Source: Enterenecus faecium
GTDB lineage: Bacteria > Bacillota > Clostridia > Oscillospirales > Oscillospiraceae
Direction of reading: 5' to 3'
Assembly: GCA_018713215.1 (NCBI GenBank)
Contig: DVFO01000107.1
Location: 1-59,048, forward strand
Length of the DNA: 59,048 nucleotides
Shown: piece by piece, positions 24,999 to 32,732 of the stretch
How the letters are laid out: every line of letters begins with the position of its first letter
Position numbering within the stretch: position 1 is the stretch's first letter
Translations under genes and position numbers: made by a program
Notes under the pieces: model-generated
What the model saw: only the letters and a program-made list of their open reading frames with translations
Told to the model about the DNA's origin: nothing
The model's database searches: none

Positions 24999-26012
24999 AT
25001 GCAACAGCAAACGGAAAAGAAAGTCATGCTCTCCGGTATTAAGCCCAGCGGGGATTTGACCCTGGGCTCCTATTTGGGCGCCATTAAGAATTGGGCGGCC
25101 CGAGCTGAAGAATATGATTGTTACTACTTCATGGCAGACCTGCACTCCATCACCGTGCGTCAGAACCCCGCTGATCTGCGTCGGCGCACGCTGGAGCAGC
25201 TGGCCCAGTATATCGCCTGTGGTCTGGACCCGGAGAAGAACACCCTGTTCATCCAGTCCCACGTCCACCAGCATGCCGAGCTGGGCTGGGTGCTCAACTG
25301 CTATGCCATGTTTGGCGAGCTGTCCCGCATGACTCAGTTTAAGGATAAGTCTGCCAAGAATGCGGACAATATCAACGGCGGCCTCTTCACCTATCCCTCT
25401 CTCATGGCTGCGGATATCCTCCTCTATCAGCCCGACTATGTGCCTGTGGGAGAGGACCAGAAGCAGCACGTGGAACTGACCCGCAACATCGTCCAGCGCT
25501 TCAATGGCATTTATGGGGACGTGTTCAAAATGCCCGAGCCCTACATTCCCAAGGTGGGTGCCCGCATCATGTCCCTGACCAACCCCGACTCCAAAATGTC
25601 CAAGTCGGAGAACGAGGACACCGGACGGGTGTGCCTGATGGATGACCCCACCGTCATTATGAAGCAGTTCAAGCGTGCCATCACCGACAGCGACCGGGAG
25701 AACTGCGTGCGCTATGACCCGGAGCACAAGCCCGGTGTGGCCAACCTGATGACCATCTACTCCTCCGTGACGGGCAAGACCTTCCAGGAGATCGAGCAGG
25801 AGTTTGACGGCCAGGGCTACGGCGTCTTTAAGCCCGCCGTGGGTGAGGCCGTTGTGGAGTGCCTGCGTCCCATCCGGGAGGAGGCCACCCGCATCATGAA
25901 GGACAAGGCGTATCTGGAGAGCGTCTACCGTGACGGCGCAGAAAAAGCCTCCCGCGTGGCCCAGAAGACCCTGCGGAAGGTGTATAAAAAGGTGGGCTTT
26001 GTGGCCCCCTAA
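24999..26012 (+). CDS. trpS: Tryptophanyl-tRNA synthetase
   Basis: TrpS charges tRNA-Trp. The class I synthetase motifs are present: the HIGH equivalent in IKPSGDLTLGSYLGAIKNW near the start and KMSKSEN at about 193-199. VGEDQKQHVELTR is the usual TrpS segment for ATP and tryptophan binding. ATG at 24999 is preferred, giving MQQQTEKKVMLSGIKPSG, with AAAGG 11 bases upstream; GTG at 24990 is an alternative. The length of 337 residues is normal. It is a single-gene unit with its own promoter. Confidence 0.96.
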   Translation: MQQQTEKKVMLSGIKPSGDLTLGSYLGAIKNWAARAEEYDCYYFMADLHSITVRQNPADLRRRTLEQLAQYIACGLDPEKNTLFIQSHVHQHAELGWVLNCYAMFGELSRMTQFKDKSAKNADNINGGLFTYPSLMAADILLYQPDYVPVGEDQKQHVELTRNIVQRFNGIYGDVFKMPEPYIPKVGARIMSLTNPDSKMSKSENEDTGRVCLMDDPTVIMKQFKRAITDSDRENCVRYDPEHKPGVANLMTIYSSVTGKTFQEIEQEFDGQGYGVFKPAVGEAVVECLRPIREEATRIMKDKAYLESVYRDGAEKASRVAQKTLRKVYKKVGFVAP

Positions 26013-26016
26013 AGGG

Positions 26017-26337
26017 TTATGAATTTTCCTCATCGCCCCCCAGACCCAACAGCAGCATGAGCCCTAAGGTGATGACCAGTTCCAGGTTATCCCCCTCTAA
26101 AAAGAGAAACAGCAGGATGAGCACCAGGAGAATGTCCCCCGTGTCGATGTTTTCCAGGGAGAAATGCTTTCCAAGCCCGTCTAATAGCTGCGTCAGGCCC
26201 CCGGACACCTCCCGAAAGAGGGCGTTGTTGGCCGGGGGCGTTGGCTGGCTGTGGGGCCGCTCCCGGCGGGGCGGCTCCTGGGCAGGCTGGTCGTCCAACA
26301 CCATCCAATCGTCATCGTGTAAGTAGTGGCTATACAT
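26017..26337 (-). CDS. Small conserved protein with C-terminal hydrophobic segment
   Basis: This protein of about 106 residues begins MYSHYLHDDDW; ATG 26337 is chosen because AGGAGG at 26344-26349 sits seven bases upstream, while the ATG at 26343 abuts it. It has a Pro/Arg-rich linker (about 15-40), an amphipathic middle with LLDGLGKHFSLENIDTGD, and two closely spaced very hydrophobic stretches at the end (LLVLILLFLFLE and ITLGLMLLLGL) likely to enter the membrane. It overlaps the preceding gene by eight bases. Such trios of small proteins recur in Oscillospiraceae as far as I recall. No function is known to me. Confidence 0.7.
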   Translation of the reverse strand: MYSHYLHDDDWMVLDDQPAQEPPRRERPHSQPTPPANNALFREVSGGLTQLLDGLGKHFSLENIDTGDILLVLILLFLFLEGDNLELVITLGLMLLLGLGGDEENS

Positions 26338-26728
26338 GGTCATCCTCCTTTGCCCGGAATAGCTCCAGTCCGCTGCGGATGAGCACCGAGAGTTTGGCGA
26401 TTTGGATGGCTTTGTCCAGCTTGGCGTACCGCTCCGGTTTCACAAAGGGCCGCAGGGCCTGGAGCAGAGCGGTGCGCCGATCGTCCTGTCTGCCCATTTG
26501 AGAGAAGAGCTTGGCCGCTGTGGACAACATTTTAGGGTCCAGCTGCCCCACACTCCCCAAGAGCCCGGACAAGTCAGAGGGGGCAGAGGGCGGGGAAGGG
26601 GCCGGAGCGGAAGCGGATGGAGAGGCGGAATTCTCGCCCCCCTCCAGAGATTTGGCCAGAGACATGATCTGTTCCATGGCCTGGGGATTGGACAAAATCC
26701 CCTCCAGTTTTTCTTCCCACTCCGCCAT
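26330..26728 (-). CDS. Conserved hypothetical protein (middle gene of a small-protein trio)
   Basis: The 132-residue product starts MAEWEEKLEGILSNPQAMEQ, a helical NPQAM repeat resembling the neighbouring 88-residue protein. It has a Ser/Pro/Ala-rich low-complexity linker at about 33-52 and a helical C-terminal half containing DDRRTALLQALRPFVKPERY and an arginine-rich tail. The ribosome site is AGGAGG. No enzyme motif or membrane segment is seen. The shared 'NPQA' helix suggests the first two proteins of the trio arose by duplication or bind the same partner. Confidence 0.7.
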   Translation of the reverse strand: MAEWEEKLEGILSNPQAMEQIMSLAKSLEGGENSASPSASAPAPSPPSAPSDLSGLLGSVGQLDPKMLSTAAKLFSQMGRQDDRRTALLQALRPFVKPERYAKLDKAIQIAKLSVLIRSGLELFRAKEDDHV

Positions 26729-26750
26729 TGGCTCCCCCTCCTGTTTGTGG

Positions 26751-27017
26751 CTATTGGTTGAGATGTTGTTTCATCTTCTCCATGAGTTTGGCCCCTTCCG
26801 GGTCCCGCATCAGCTTGCGAATGGCGGAGACCAGGGACGCGGAATCCCCCTGAGCGGCATGGTTGGCCGCCTGTTCCAGGTCGCCGCCGGTGCTCTTTTG
26901 CAGCATGGAGAACAGCTGCTGCGTCTCCGGGGCGTTACGCAGCTCTTCCAGCTTTTTTTGGTCGGACAGCAGCTGTGCGGCCTGCGGATTGTGGAGCAGA
27001 CCATTCAAGTTTGCCAT
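26751..27017 (-). CDS. Conserved hypothetical protein (first gene of a small-protein trio)
   Basis: The start is set at 27017 by a strong AGGAGG ribosome site; the frame is open further upstream but lies opposite the phosphoesterase gene. The 88-residue, all-helical protein reads MANLNGLLHNPQAAQLLSDQ and contains short helical repeats of the form NPQA / APETQ / DPEGAKL. It lacks cysteines, signal peptide or membrane helices. It heads the three-gene minus-strand unit and is divergent from the phosphoesterase. Function unknown. Confidence 0.72.
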   Translation of the reverse strand: MANLNGLLHNPQAAQLLSDQKKLEELRNAPETQQLFSMLQKSTGGDLEQAANHAAQGDSASLVSAIRKLMRDPEGAKLMEKMKQHLNQ

Positions 27018-27098
27018 GGCAATTCCTCCTCTACGGCAGGAGAGCCCTTCTGGCTCGCCTGCTCTATTATATGAGTAAACAAAGAAAAGGTGACTACC

Positions 27099-27557
27099 AT
27101 GAAAATACTTGTATTCTCCGACTCCCACGGCGCCATGGGTAAGATGGTGGAGGCCATGGAGCACGAACGGCCCCACCATGTCTTCTTTCTGGGCGACCAC
27201 TATCGGGACGGCATCGAGCTGTCCCAGCTGTACCCGGATATCCCCATGGACATTGTCCGGGGCAACTGCGACTGGGGCAAGGGCCCAGACCTGCGGGTGG
27301 TGGAGCTGGAAGGAGTGCGGTTCCTCCTCACCCATGGACACCTGCAATACGTAAAAAGTGGGCTGGACGAGCTGCTGCAGGAGGCAAAAAACCGTCAGGT
27401 GCAGGTGGCTTGCTTTGGACACACCCACCTGGCCAAGGTGGTATACCGGGATGGTATCTACCTGATGAACCCCGGCTCTGCGGGAGGCTGCTACGCCCGG
27501 GAAGGGTACGGCGTCATTGAAGCCCTGGGTGGTTCTGTGAATTTGTTGTTAAAATAA
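27099..27557 (+). CDS. YfcE/MJ0936-type metallophosphoesterase
   Basis: This 152-residue calcineurin-like phosphoesterase of the small MJ0936/YsnB group acts on phosphodiesters in vitro in relatives. The metal-binding series is complete: FSDSHG at 6-11, FLGDHYRDG at about 34-42 (GDxxxD form), RGNCDWG at about 59-65 (GNCD), THGH at about 82-85 and FGHTHLAK at about 111-118. ATG 27099 has AAAAGG upstream. It is a single gene followed by a strong terminator. The natural substrate is not known. Confidence 0.9.
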   Translation: MKILVFSDSHGAMGKMVEAMEHERPHHVFFLGDHYRDGIELSQLYPDIPMDIVRGNCDWGKGPDLRVVELEGVRFLLTHGHLQYVKSGLDELLQEAKNRQVQVACFGHTHLAKVVYRDGIYLMNPGSAGGCYAREGYGVIEALGGSVNLLLK

Positions 27558-27563
27558 GGAGAT

Positions 27564-27599
27564 AAAAATCCCCCGACTTTTGGAAGTCGGGGGATTTTT
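27564..27599. terminator. Strong bidirectional terminator
   Basis: A perfect 16-bp stem (27564-27579 with 27584-27599, loop TTGG) carries an A-run on one side and a T-run on the other. It serves the phosphoesterase gene and the convergent DUF378 gene. Confidence 0.95.
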
Positions 27600-27605
27600 A
27601 CGGAC

Positions 27606-27830
27606 TTATCCGTGATAGGTCTGTCGGTTGTCATGGTGTTCCATGGGACGGAACAGCAGGGTGATGCACCACACAGCGGCCAAACCCACCAACGCATAGA
27701 TGGTGCGGGCCAGCCAGTTGCCGGAGCCACCACAGATCAGGGCCACCAGGTCAAAGTTGAACAAACCGATGGCGCCCCAGTTCAGACCACCGATAATGGC
27801 CAGGGACAAGGCTAATTTGTCTAAAAACAC
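27606..27830 (-). CDS. DUF378 family small membrane protein
   Basis: The 74-residue product has two membrane helices and the DUF378 signature LAIIGGLNWGAIGLFNFDLV near the N-terminus, followed by ARTIYALVGLAAVW. A ribosome site AAAGGAGG precedes the start. These proteins are common in Firmicutes and have no established role. It is a single gene on the minus strand. Confidence 0.85.
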   Translation of the reverse strand: MFLDKLALSLAIIGGLNWGAIGLFNFDLVALICGGSGNWLARTIYALVGLAAVWCITLLFRPMEHHDNRQTYHG

Positions 27831-27890
27831 GTGAAAAACCTCCTTTTCTCTGCCACTGGTAGTATGGGCAGGGGAAAGGAGGTTTATTCA

Positions 27891-28292
27891 TCAAACATCG
27901 TTGAGCTGCTCAGGGCCAAAGCCGTGGGGCATCAGTTGCTCCAAGGTTACTTCCTGATAGCTTTGGTCTCCTCGGGCCACTAAAATACGTAAATTTGGTT
28001 TGAATTCATACAACATTTGACGACAGGCGCCGCAGGGCCAGCAGTAATCTTCTCCCCGGGAGATTACAGCCAGGGTTTCCCAGTCGTGGGTGTGCCCCTC
28101 ACTCACTGCCTTTACCAGTGCCGTGCGCTCGGCACATAGGCACTGTCCATAGGCGGCGTTTTCCACGTTGCAGCCAGTAAATACCGTCCCGTCCGAGCAC
28201 AGCAGCGCCGCCCCAACCGGGAAGTGAGAGTATGGGGCATAGGCCCGGTCCAGCATGGCGTGGGCCAGAGCGACCAGTTCACGGTCTGTCAT
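27891..28292 (-). CDS. cdd: Cytidine deaminase
   Basis: Cdd deaminates cytidine and deoxycytidine to uridine in pyrimidine salvage. The start at 28292 has AAAGGTGG upstream and yields 133 residues, the usual tetrameric T-CDA size. The zinc site is intact: NAAYGQCLCAERTALVKA with the Cys and catalytic Glu, and CWPCGACRQMLYEF with the second Cys pair. The N-terminal YAPYSHFPVGAALL is standard. It follows the ZIP transporter gene by 17 bases and is probably in the same transcript. Confidence 0.95.
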   Translation of the reverse strand: MTDRELVALAHAMLDRAYAPYSHFPVGAALLCSDGTVFTGCNVENAAYGQCLCAERTALVKAVSEGHTHDWETLAVISRGEDYCWPCGACRQMLYEFKPNLRILVARGDQSYQEVTLEQLMPHGFGPEQLNDV

Positions 28293-28309
28293 AGTTGTAC
28301 CACCTTTCA

Positions 28310-29107
28310 TTAGTGGGGATGTACGTGGATGTGCAGATGGCTGGAGATGAGCAGCAGTCCCAGGGCAAAGCCAATGATGGTGGCCAGAATGGCCCACTTG
28401 GAGCGCCACTGCTGATAAGCCTCGGGGAGTAGTTCAAAGAACACCACATACAGCATGGCACCGCCTGCAATGCTCATGGCCACGGATAGGGCCATGGGAG
28501 TCTGATTGCCGATGAAGTAGCCCAGCAGAGCACCCAGCACCGTGGGAGCGCCGCTGAGGGCGGCTACGCCGATGGCAGACCAGGGCTTGGTGCCATCATG
28601 GAGGAGGGGAACTGCAATGCTCATGCCCTCGGGGATGTTGTGAAAGGCAATGGTGACAGCGGTGAGCAGGCTGGCATAGCAGATACCCTGTACCGCCACG
28701 GTGGTACCCACCGCCATACCCACCGGCATGTTGTGCAGGGCCACGGCGGCGGCAAGCACAAACCCGGCGGTCTTCAGGTCATGGTGGCCACAGGCACAGT
28801 GGTGGGGGTGGTGGTGATCTTCGTGGTGCATGCTCTTGTCAATCCAGGCGTTGAGGGCGAAGGTAATGAGAAAGCCCAGCACCAGGCATGCAGGGGGAAT
28901 GATGAGCTGGTCCACCTGCTCCATGGCCTCGGGAATCATGTCGAAGCAGACGATACACAGCATCAGCCCGGCGGTGAAACTCAAGAGCAGGCTGGTGCCC
29001 TTGGGGGACTCCCGCTTGAGCAGCAGAGCCAGCAGGCCACCCAGGGCCAGACCGCCCACACCGGTGGCCGCAGAGAGAAGAATAAGATAAATGAGTTGGG
29101 AATGCAT
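28310..29107 (-). CDS. ZIP family metal transporter
   Basis: This 265-residue transporter has eight hydrophobic segments and the ZIP metal path motifs in helices 4 and 5: AAAVALHNMPVGMAVG and IAFHNIPEGMSIAVP. The cytoplasmic loop between helices 3 and 4 is very His-rich (MHHEDHHHPHHCACGHHD), typical for zinc or iron carriers. ATG at 29107 is chosen because AAAGGAG precedes it. It lies upstream of cdd. Metal specificity cannot be read from the sequence; zinc uptake is the usual role. Confidence 0.9.
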   Translation of the reverse strand: MHSQLIYLILLSAATGVGGLALGGLLALLLKRESPKGTSLLLSFTAGLMLCIVCFDMIPEAMEQVDQLIIPPACLVLGFLITFALNAWIDKSMHHEDHHHPHHCACGHHDLKTAGFVLAAAVALHNMPVGMAVGTTVAVQGICYASLLTAVTIAFHNIPEGMSIAVPLLHDGTKPWSAIGVAALSGAPTVLGALLGYFIGNQTPMALSVAMSIAGGAMLYVVFFELLPEAYQQWRSKWAILATIIGFALGLLLISSHLHIHVHPH

Positions 29108-29150
29108 GGTGAAACTCCTTTGCAGTTTGGTTGCGCTAACGCCAATGGTA

Positions 29151-30065
29151 TCACTGGACGGGGACTTCGTCAAGGGGGCGTTGACAGTTGCTGTGAAGTT
29201 GCTGGCAGATCTCCCGGTATTCCTGGGCAAAACAGCTGTTTTTGCTCCAGATGAAGGTGAACTCGTGGTGCATCTGGAAGTCCGAAATGGGAATTACCTT
29301 CACTTTCCCCTCTTTCAATAGATCTTGCACAGCGGCCTGGTAGACAAAGGCGATGCCGCAGTCCTGGAGCAGCAACCCCACAATGCTGTGCATGTTCTCC
29401 ACCTGGGCATAGTGGGGGAAGTCGGACACACTCAGGTTGAAGGCTGAGAGGTATTTCTCCAGAATCTCCCGGGTGCCCGATCCCTTCTCTCGAATGAGCA
29501 GCCGTTCCCCCAGCAAATCCCGCAGGGAGGACACCGGCTTTTGAAAGACGTGGCCTTTGGCACATACCGGAAGATATGGCTCCACCCGGTCCACCAAAAT
29601 GTCGAAGTCGTCCAGGGAGACATAGCCCTCCACCAGGGCGAAGTCGATCTCCCCGGCGTGGAGCAGGTCCACCAGCATTTGGGTGTTGCCATACCGCACC
29701 TGGACATTCACGTCTGGGTGCTGTTTGAGATACTGGGACAGAGCGGGGAGGATGGCGTACTCTCCGATGGTACGGGTGGCGCCGAACACCAGAGTTTTCC
29801 CCTGGGACCCCGCCTCTTGCATCCGCCGGACCAGGGCTTTCTCGTCGTTGCGCAGGGAACCCATGGTGCGCAGCAGCACCTTACCGGCGGGGGTGAGAGC
29901 AATTCGTTTCCCATCCCGGAGAAAGAGAGGACAGCCATAGGTCTTCTCCAGAAAGCGAATGTGTTGGGAGACGGCGGGCTGGGTGATGTGCAGCTCCTCC
30001 GAAGCGGCGGTGAAGCTCATATGCCGACATACACTTAAAAAGGTTTCAATGCGAAAGTCCAGCAT
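29151..30065 (-). CDS. LysR family transcriptional regulator
   Basis: The 304-residue protein has the N-terminal winged helix (MLDFRIETFLSVCRHMSFTA through ITQPAVSQHIRFLEKTYGCPLF) and an effector-binding domain from about residue 90, with RTIGEYAILP and EGSGTR-like REKGSGTRE. It is divergent from the YeiH-type exporter, with a 146-base AT-rich gap that contains likely LysR boxes, so it probably controls that gene. The pair resembles YeiE-YeiH. The inducer is unknown. Confidence 0.92.
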   Translation of the reverse strand: MLDFRIETFLSVCRHMSFTAASEELHITQPAVSQHIRFLEKTYGCPLFLRDGKRIALTPAGKVLLRTMGSLRNDEKALVRRMQEAGSQGKTLVFGATRTIGEYAILPALSQYLKQHPDVNVQVRYGNTQMLVDLLHAGEIDFALVEGYVSLDDFDILVDRVEPYLPVCAKGHVFQKPVSSLRDLLGERLLIREKGSGTREILEKYLSAFNLSVSDFPHYAQVENMHSIVGLLLQDCGIAFVYQAAVQDLLKEGKVKVIPISDFQMHHEFTFIWSKNSCFAQEYREICQQLHSNCQRPLDEVPVQ

Positions 30066-30211
30066 GGGGAGACCTCCTCGTCAATGATCCTCTATATCAT
30101 AACGGAAATTTATCTATATATCAATATAAATAATTTTATTTTTTGGAAGAGCCGTATTATAATGCACTTGAACAACAAGAGAGACCAAAATCAGAGAAAG
30201 GTGGAATAACG

Positions 30212-31243
30212 TTGCAGTTCGTGAAAAAGAATGGATATGGAATTTTGCTGTGCCTGGCCATAGCAGTTCCATCTTGGTTTGCAGGGAAAGCGTTCCCGAT
30301 TATTGGTGGGGCGGTCATCGCCATCTTGGCCGGCATGGTGATCACCTTAGTTTGGAAGTGGCGGGAGCCCGTGGACAGCGGCATCAAGTTCGTCTCTAAG
30401 AAAGTGCTGCAGTGGGCGGTGGTGCTCCTGGGCTTTGGAATGGACCTGAACGTGGTCATTCAGACCGGACGCCAATCGCTGCCCATCATCGTGTGTACCA
30501 TTACGGTGTCCCTGGTGGTGGCGGTTCTCCTCAGCCGATGGATGAACATCCCCGGCAAAGTGGCCACCTTGGTGGGTGTGGGGTCCTCCATCTGTGGAGG
30601 CTCCGCCATCGCTGCCACCGCCCCCGTCATTGACGCCGACGAAAACGAAGTGGCTCAGGCCATCTCCGTGATTTTCTTCTTCAATGTCTTGGCCGCCTTG
30701 CTTTTCCCCGCGCTGGGCCAGCTGGTGGGCTTTGATACCACCTCTGGCGAGGCCTTCGGTATCTTTGCCGGGACGGCGGTGAATGATACCTCTTCGGTTA
30801 CGGCCACCGCTGCCACCTGGGACAGCATGTGGAATCTGGGTACCCAGACCCTGGACAAGGCGGTGACTGTGAAGCTGACCCGCACCCTGGCCATCATTCC
30901 CATCACTTTGGTGCTGGCTCTGATGCGCACCCGGAAGGAGCGGGGCAACGGCGAGGCCAAAATTCAGATGTCTAAAATCCTTCCCTTCTTCATTCTGTTT
31001 TTCATCGCCGCATCGGTGATTACCACCGTATCCGTGAGCAATGGGATTCCCGCTGCGGTCTTTGATCCCCTGAAGGAGCTGAGCAAGTTCATGATCGTGT
31101 TGGCCATGGCCGCCATCGGTCTGAACACCAACATCATCCAATTGGTCAAAAGTGGCGGTAAGCCCATTGCGCTGGGTGCCTGCTGCTGGGTGGCCATCAC
31201 CGTTGTGAGTTTGGTCCTGCAATTTGCCCTGGGCCTGATGTAA
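30212..31243 (+). CDS. YeiH family putative sulfate/sulfonate exporter
   Basis: The likely start is TTG 30212, seven bases after GAAAGGTGG; frames further upstream lack a ribosome site. The protein of about 343 residues has ten or so membrane segments and the YeiH (UPF0324) features GFGMDLNVVIQTG, SSICGGSAIAATAPVIDADE and TAVNDTSSVTATAA. YeiH homologues are annotated as sulfate exporters on thin evidence. A TATAAT at 30158-30163 may be its -10. It is followed after 19 bases by the flavoprotein, suggesting a two-gene unit regulated by the divergent LysR. Confidence 0.88.
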   Translation: MQFVKKNGYGILLCLAIAVPSWFAGKAFPIIGGAVIAILAGMVITLVWKWREPVDSGIKFVSKKVLQWAVVLLGFGMDLNVVIQTGRQSLPIIVCTITVSLVVAVLLSRWMNIPGKVATLVGVGSSICGGSAIAATAPVIDADENEVAQAISVIFFFNVLAALLFPALGQLVGFDTTSGEAFGIFAGTAVNDTSSVTATAATWDSMWNLGTQTLDKAVTVKLTRTLAIIPITLVLALMRTRKERGNGEAKIQMSKILPFFILFFIAASVITTVSVSNGIPAAVFDPLKELSKFMIVLAMAAIGLNTNIIQLVKSGGKPIALGACCWVAITVVSLVLQFALGLM

Positions 31244-31262
31244 AAAGAGAGGAGTATGCGAT

Positions 31263-32162
31263 ATGTATGACATCATTGTGGTGGGCGCTGGCCCTGCTGG
31301 GATTTGTGCTGGTATTTATGGCGTCAGCCGTGGCAAGAAGGTTTTAATTCTGGAGAAAGGTGAGGTAGGCGGCCTCATCGGGAAGGTCTCTACGGTCACC
31401 CATTATGCAGGGATTGTCCCTGGAGAGACGGGAGACTCCTTTACTGCTCGAATGCGGGAACAGGCGGAGAGCGCTGGAGTGGAAATCCGTCAGGAGACGG
31501 TGGAGCAGGTCCAGATGCAGGGAGACGTGAAGACGGTGGTCACAGACCAGGGACAGTATACCTGCAAGAAGCTCATCCTGGCCAATGGTACCACCGGGCG
31601 CAAGCTGGGGATTCCCGGAGAAATGGAGCTGGCAGGAAAGGGCATGGGTATGAACGCCGCCAAGCACGGGGCCAACTACGCAGGAAAGCATATGTACGTG
31701 GTCGGTGGTGCTGACGGCGCAGTGAAAGAAGCTCTGTACCTGGCCAGCCTGGCAGAGAAGGTGACTATTATCCACTTCGAGCCCCAGCTGGGCTGCATTG
31801 CGGAGTTCCGGGACAAGGTAAAGAAGACCCGCAACATCCAGTTGATGCTCAACACACGCCTGCACGCCGTCTGCGGGGAGAATCAGGTGGAGCAGCTGGA
31901 CCTTCGCAGCGAGCTGGACGGCTCCATCACCACCGTGGACGATCCCGGGTGCGGCATCTTTGTCTATGCCGGGACAGTGCCCAATACCCAGCTGTACACG
32001 GAGCTGGAGCTGCAAGACGGCTACATCCCTGTCAACGACTGGATGGAGACCAGCATTCCTGGTGTCTACGCCGCGGGAGATATTCGGGTCAAGCAGGTGC
32101 GTCAGGTGGCCACGGCGGTGGCAGATGGAGCTACTGCCGCAGTTCATGCCTGCATAGGTTGA
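31263..32162 (+). CDS. Thioredoxin-reductase-like FAD/NAD(P) oxidoreductase without CxxC
   Basis: This 299-residue flavoprotein has the FAD site VVGAGPAGICAGIYGVSRG at 6-24, a central NADPH-domain motif YVVGGADGAVKEALYLA at about 144-160 and the final FAD motif GVYAAGDIRVKQVRQVATA near residue 270. In thioredoxin reductases a CATC disulfide sits before the second nucleotide site; here that place reads GMGMNAAKHGANYAG, with no cysteine pair. It therefore cannot reduce thioredoxin by the normal route and may instead be a ferredoxin/flavodoxin reductase or act on a small molecule linked to the adjacent exporter. Confidence 0.85.
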   Translation: MYDIIVVGAGPAGICAGIYGVSRGKKVLILEKGEVGGLIGKVSTVTHYAGIVPGETGDSFTARMREQAESAGVEIRQETVEQVQMQGDVKTVVTDQGQYTCKKLILANGTTGRKLGIPGEMELAGKGMGMNAAKHGANYAGKHMYVVGGADGAVKEALYLASLAEKVTIIHFEPQLGCIAEFRDKVKKTRNIQLMLNTRLHAVCGENQVEQLDLRSELDGSITTVDDPGCGIFVYAGTVPNTQLYTELELQDGYIPVNDWMETSIPGVYAAGDIRVKQVRQVATAVADGATAAVHACIG

Positions 32163-32173
32163 GCAAAAGTCAA

Positions 32174-32280
32174 CGAGGAGCAAGCATACGCTTGCTCCTC
32201 GCAGCCTGTCGAAAAAGGCCACCAAAAGGTGACCTTTTTCGACAGGCAGAGGGAGCCGCCCATGCGGCTCCCTCTACTGT
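32174..32280. terminator. Three consecutive perfect hairpins
   Basis: Stem 1 is CGAGGAGCAAG/CTTGCTCCTCG (32174-32201). Stem 2 spans 32204-32247, with a long GCCTGTCGAAAAAGG arm and its complement. Stem 3 is AGAGGGAGCCGC/GCGGCTCCCTCT (32248-32275), followed by TTTTCTT. They separate the flavoprotein gene from a convergent minus-strand unit. Stem 2 and 3 can terminate; the triple array is unusual. Confidence 0.8.
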
Positions 32281-32284
32281 TTTC

Positions 32285-32557
32285 TTAGGCGTCCACCTCG
32301 TCCAGCTTGGAGGCAGCAGTTTCCTCTGTCTCCTTGGCAGCGCGAGCTTCATTCAAGTCTTTGGCAGAGGCAAGAATGTCAGCAGCATTCTCCTGTACCG
32401 TGGTTACGGTCTCCATTACAGAATCCTTCATGCGCAGTCCTGCGGCAGTGGCATGAACGTAGGCTTTTTTTGCGTCCTTGCTGGACAGCAGTTTGATCCC
32501 GAAGGATCCAAACAAGGCTCCGCCTGCAAAGCAGGCCAATTTGCTATAAATACTCAT
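32285..32557 (-). CDS. Small YtxH/DUF6110-like protein
   Basis: The 90-residue product has one N-terminal hydrophobic segment (CFAGGALFGSFGIKLL) followed by a helical, charged region with KDAKKAYVHATAAGLRMKDS and an acidic end. I recall proteins of this layout (DUF6110) next to heavy-metal P-type ATPases in Clostridia; here a remnant of such an ATPase lies 1.2 kb upstream on the same strand. The likely place is the membrane, as a small accessory protein. Function unknown. Confidence 0.7.
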   Translation of the reverse strand: MSIYSKLACFAGGALFGSFGIKLLSSKDAKKAYVHATAAGLRMKDSVMETVTTVQENAADILASAKDLNEARAAKETEETAASKLDEVDA

Positions 32558-32575
32558 GGTAACCCATCCTTTCCC

Positions 32576-32656
32576 TTACTTTCTCTTGTAGCCTGTCACC
32601 ATGACCATGATCATACAGATGACGGCCCCCCAGGCCCAAAATCGATGCTGCTTCAT
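32576..32656 (-). CDS. 26-residue membrane peptide
   Basis: A very short gene reads MKQHRFWAWGAVICMIMVMV followed by TGYKRK and a stop. AGGAG lies eight bases before the ATG at 32656. It has a basic N-terminus, one membrane helix and a basic C-terminal tail. It sits 18 bases before the DUF6110-like gene. Similar 'KKHRFWA…TGYK' peptides accompany clostridial metal ATPase loci as far as I recall, so it is probably genuine. Function unknown. Confidence 0.65.
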   Translation of the reverse strand: MKQHRFWAWGAVICMIMVMVTGYKRK

Positions 32657-32732
32657 TGGCGTCACTCCTTTTGTTCCAGGCTTCTTTGGAATATCTCATC
32701 ATTATAGCAGCAAAGTAGGACACTTGTCGTTG

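Noticed and set aside
29127..29145. GCGCTAACGCC near the ZIP gene as a seventh regulon site
   Set aside because: Only one half-site is present; there is no GTTAGC partner at the right distance.
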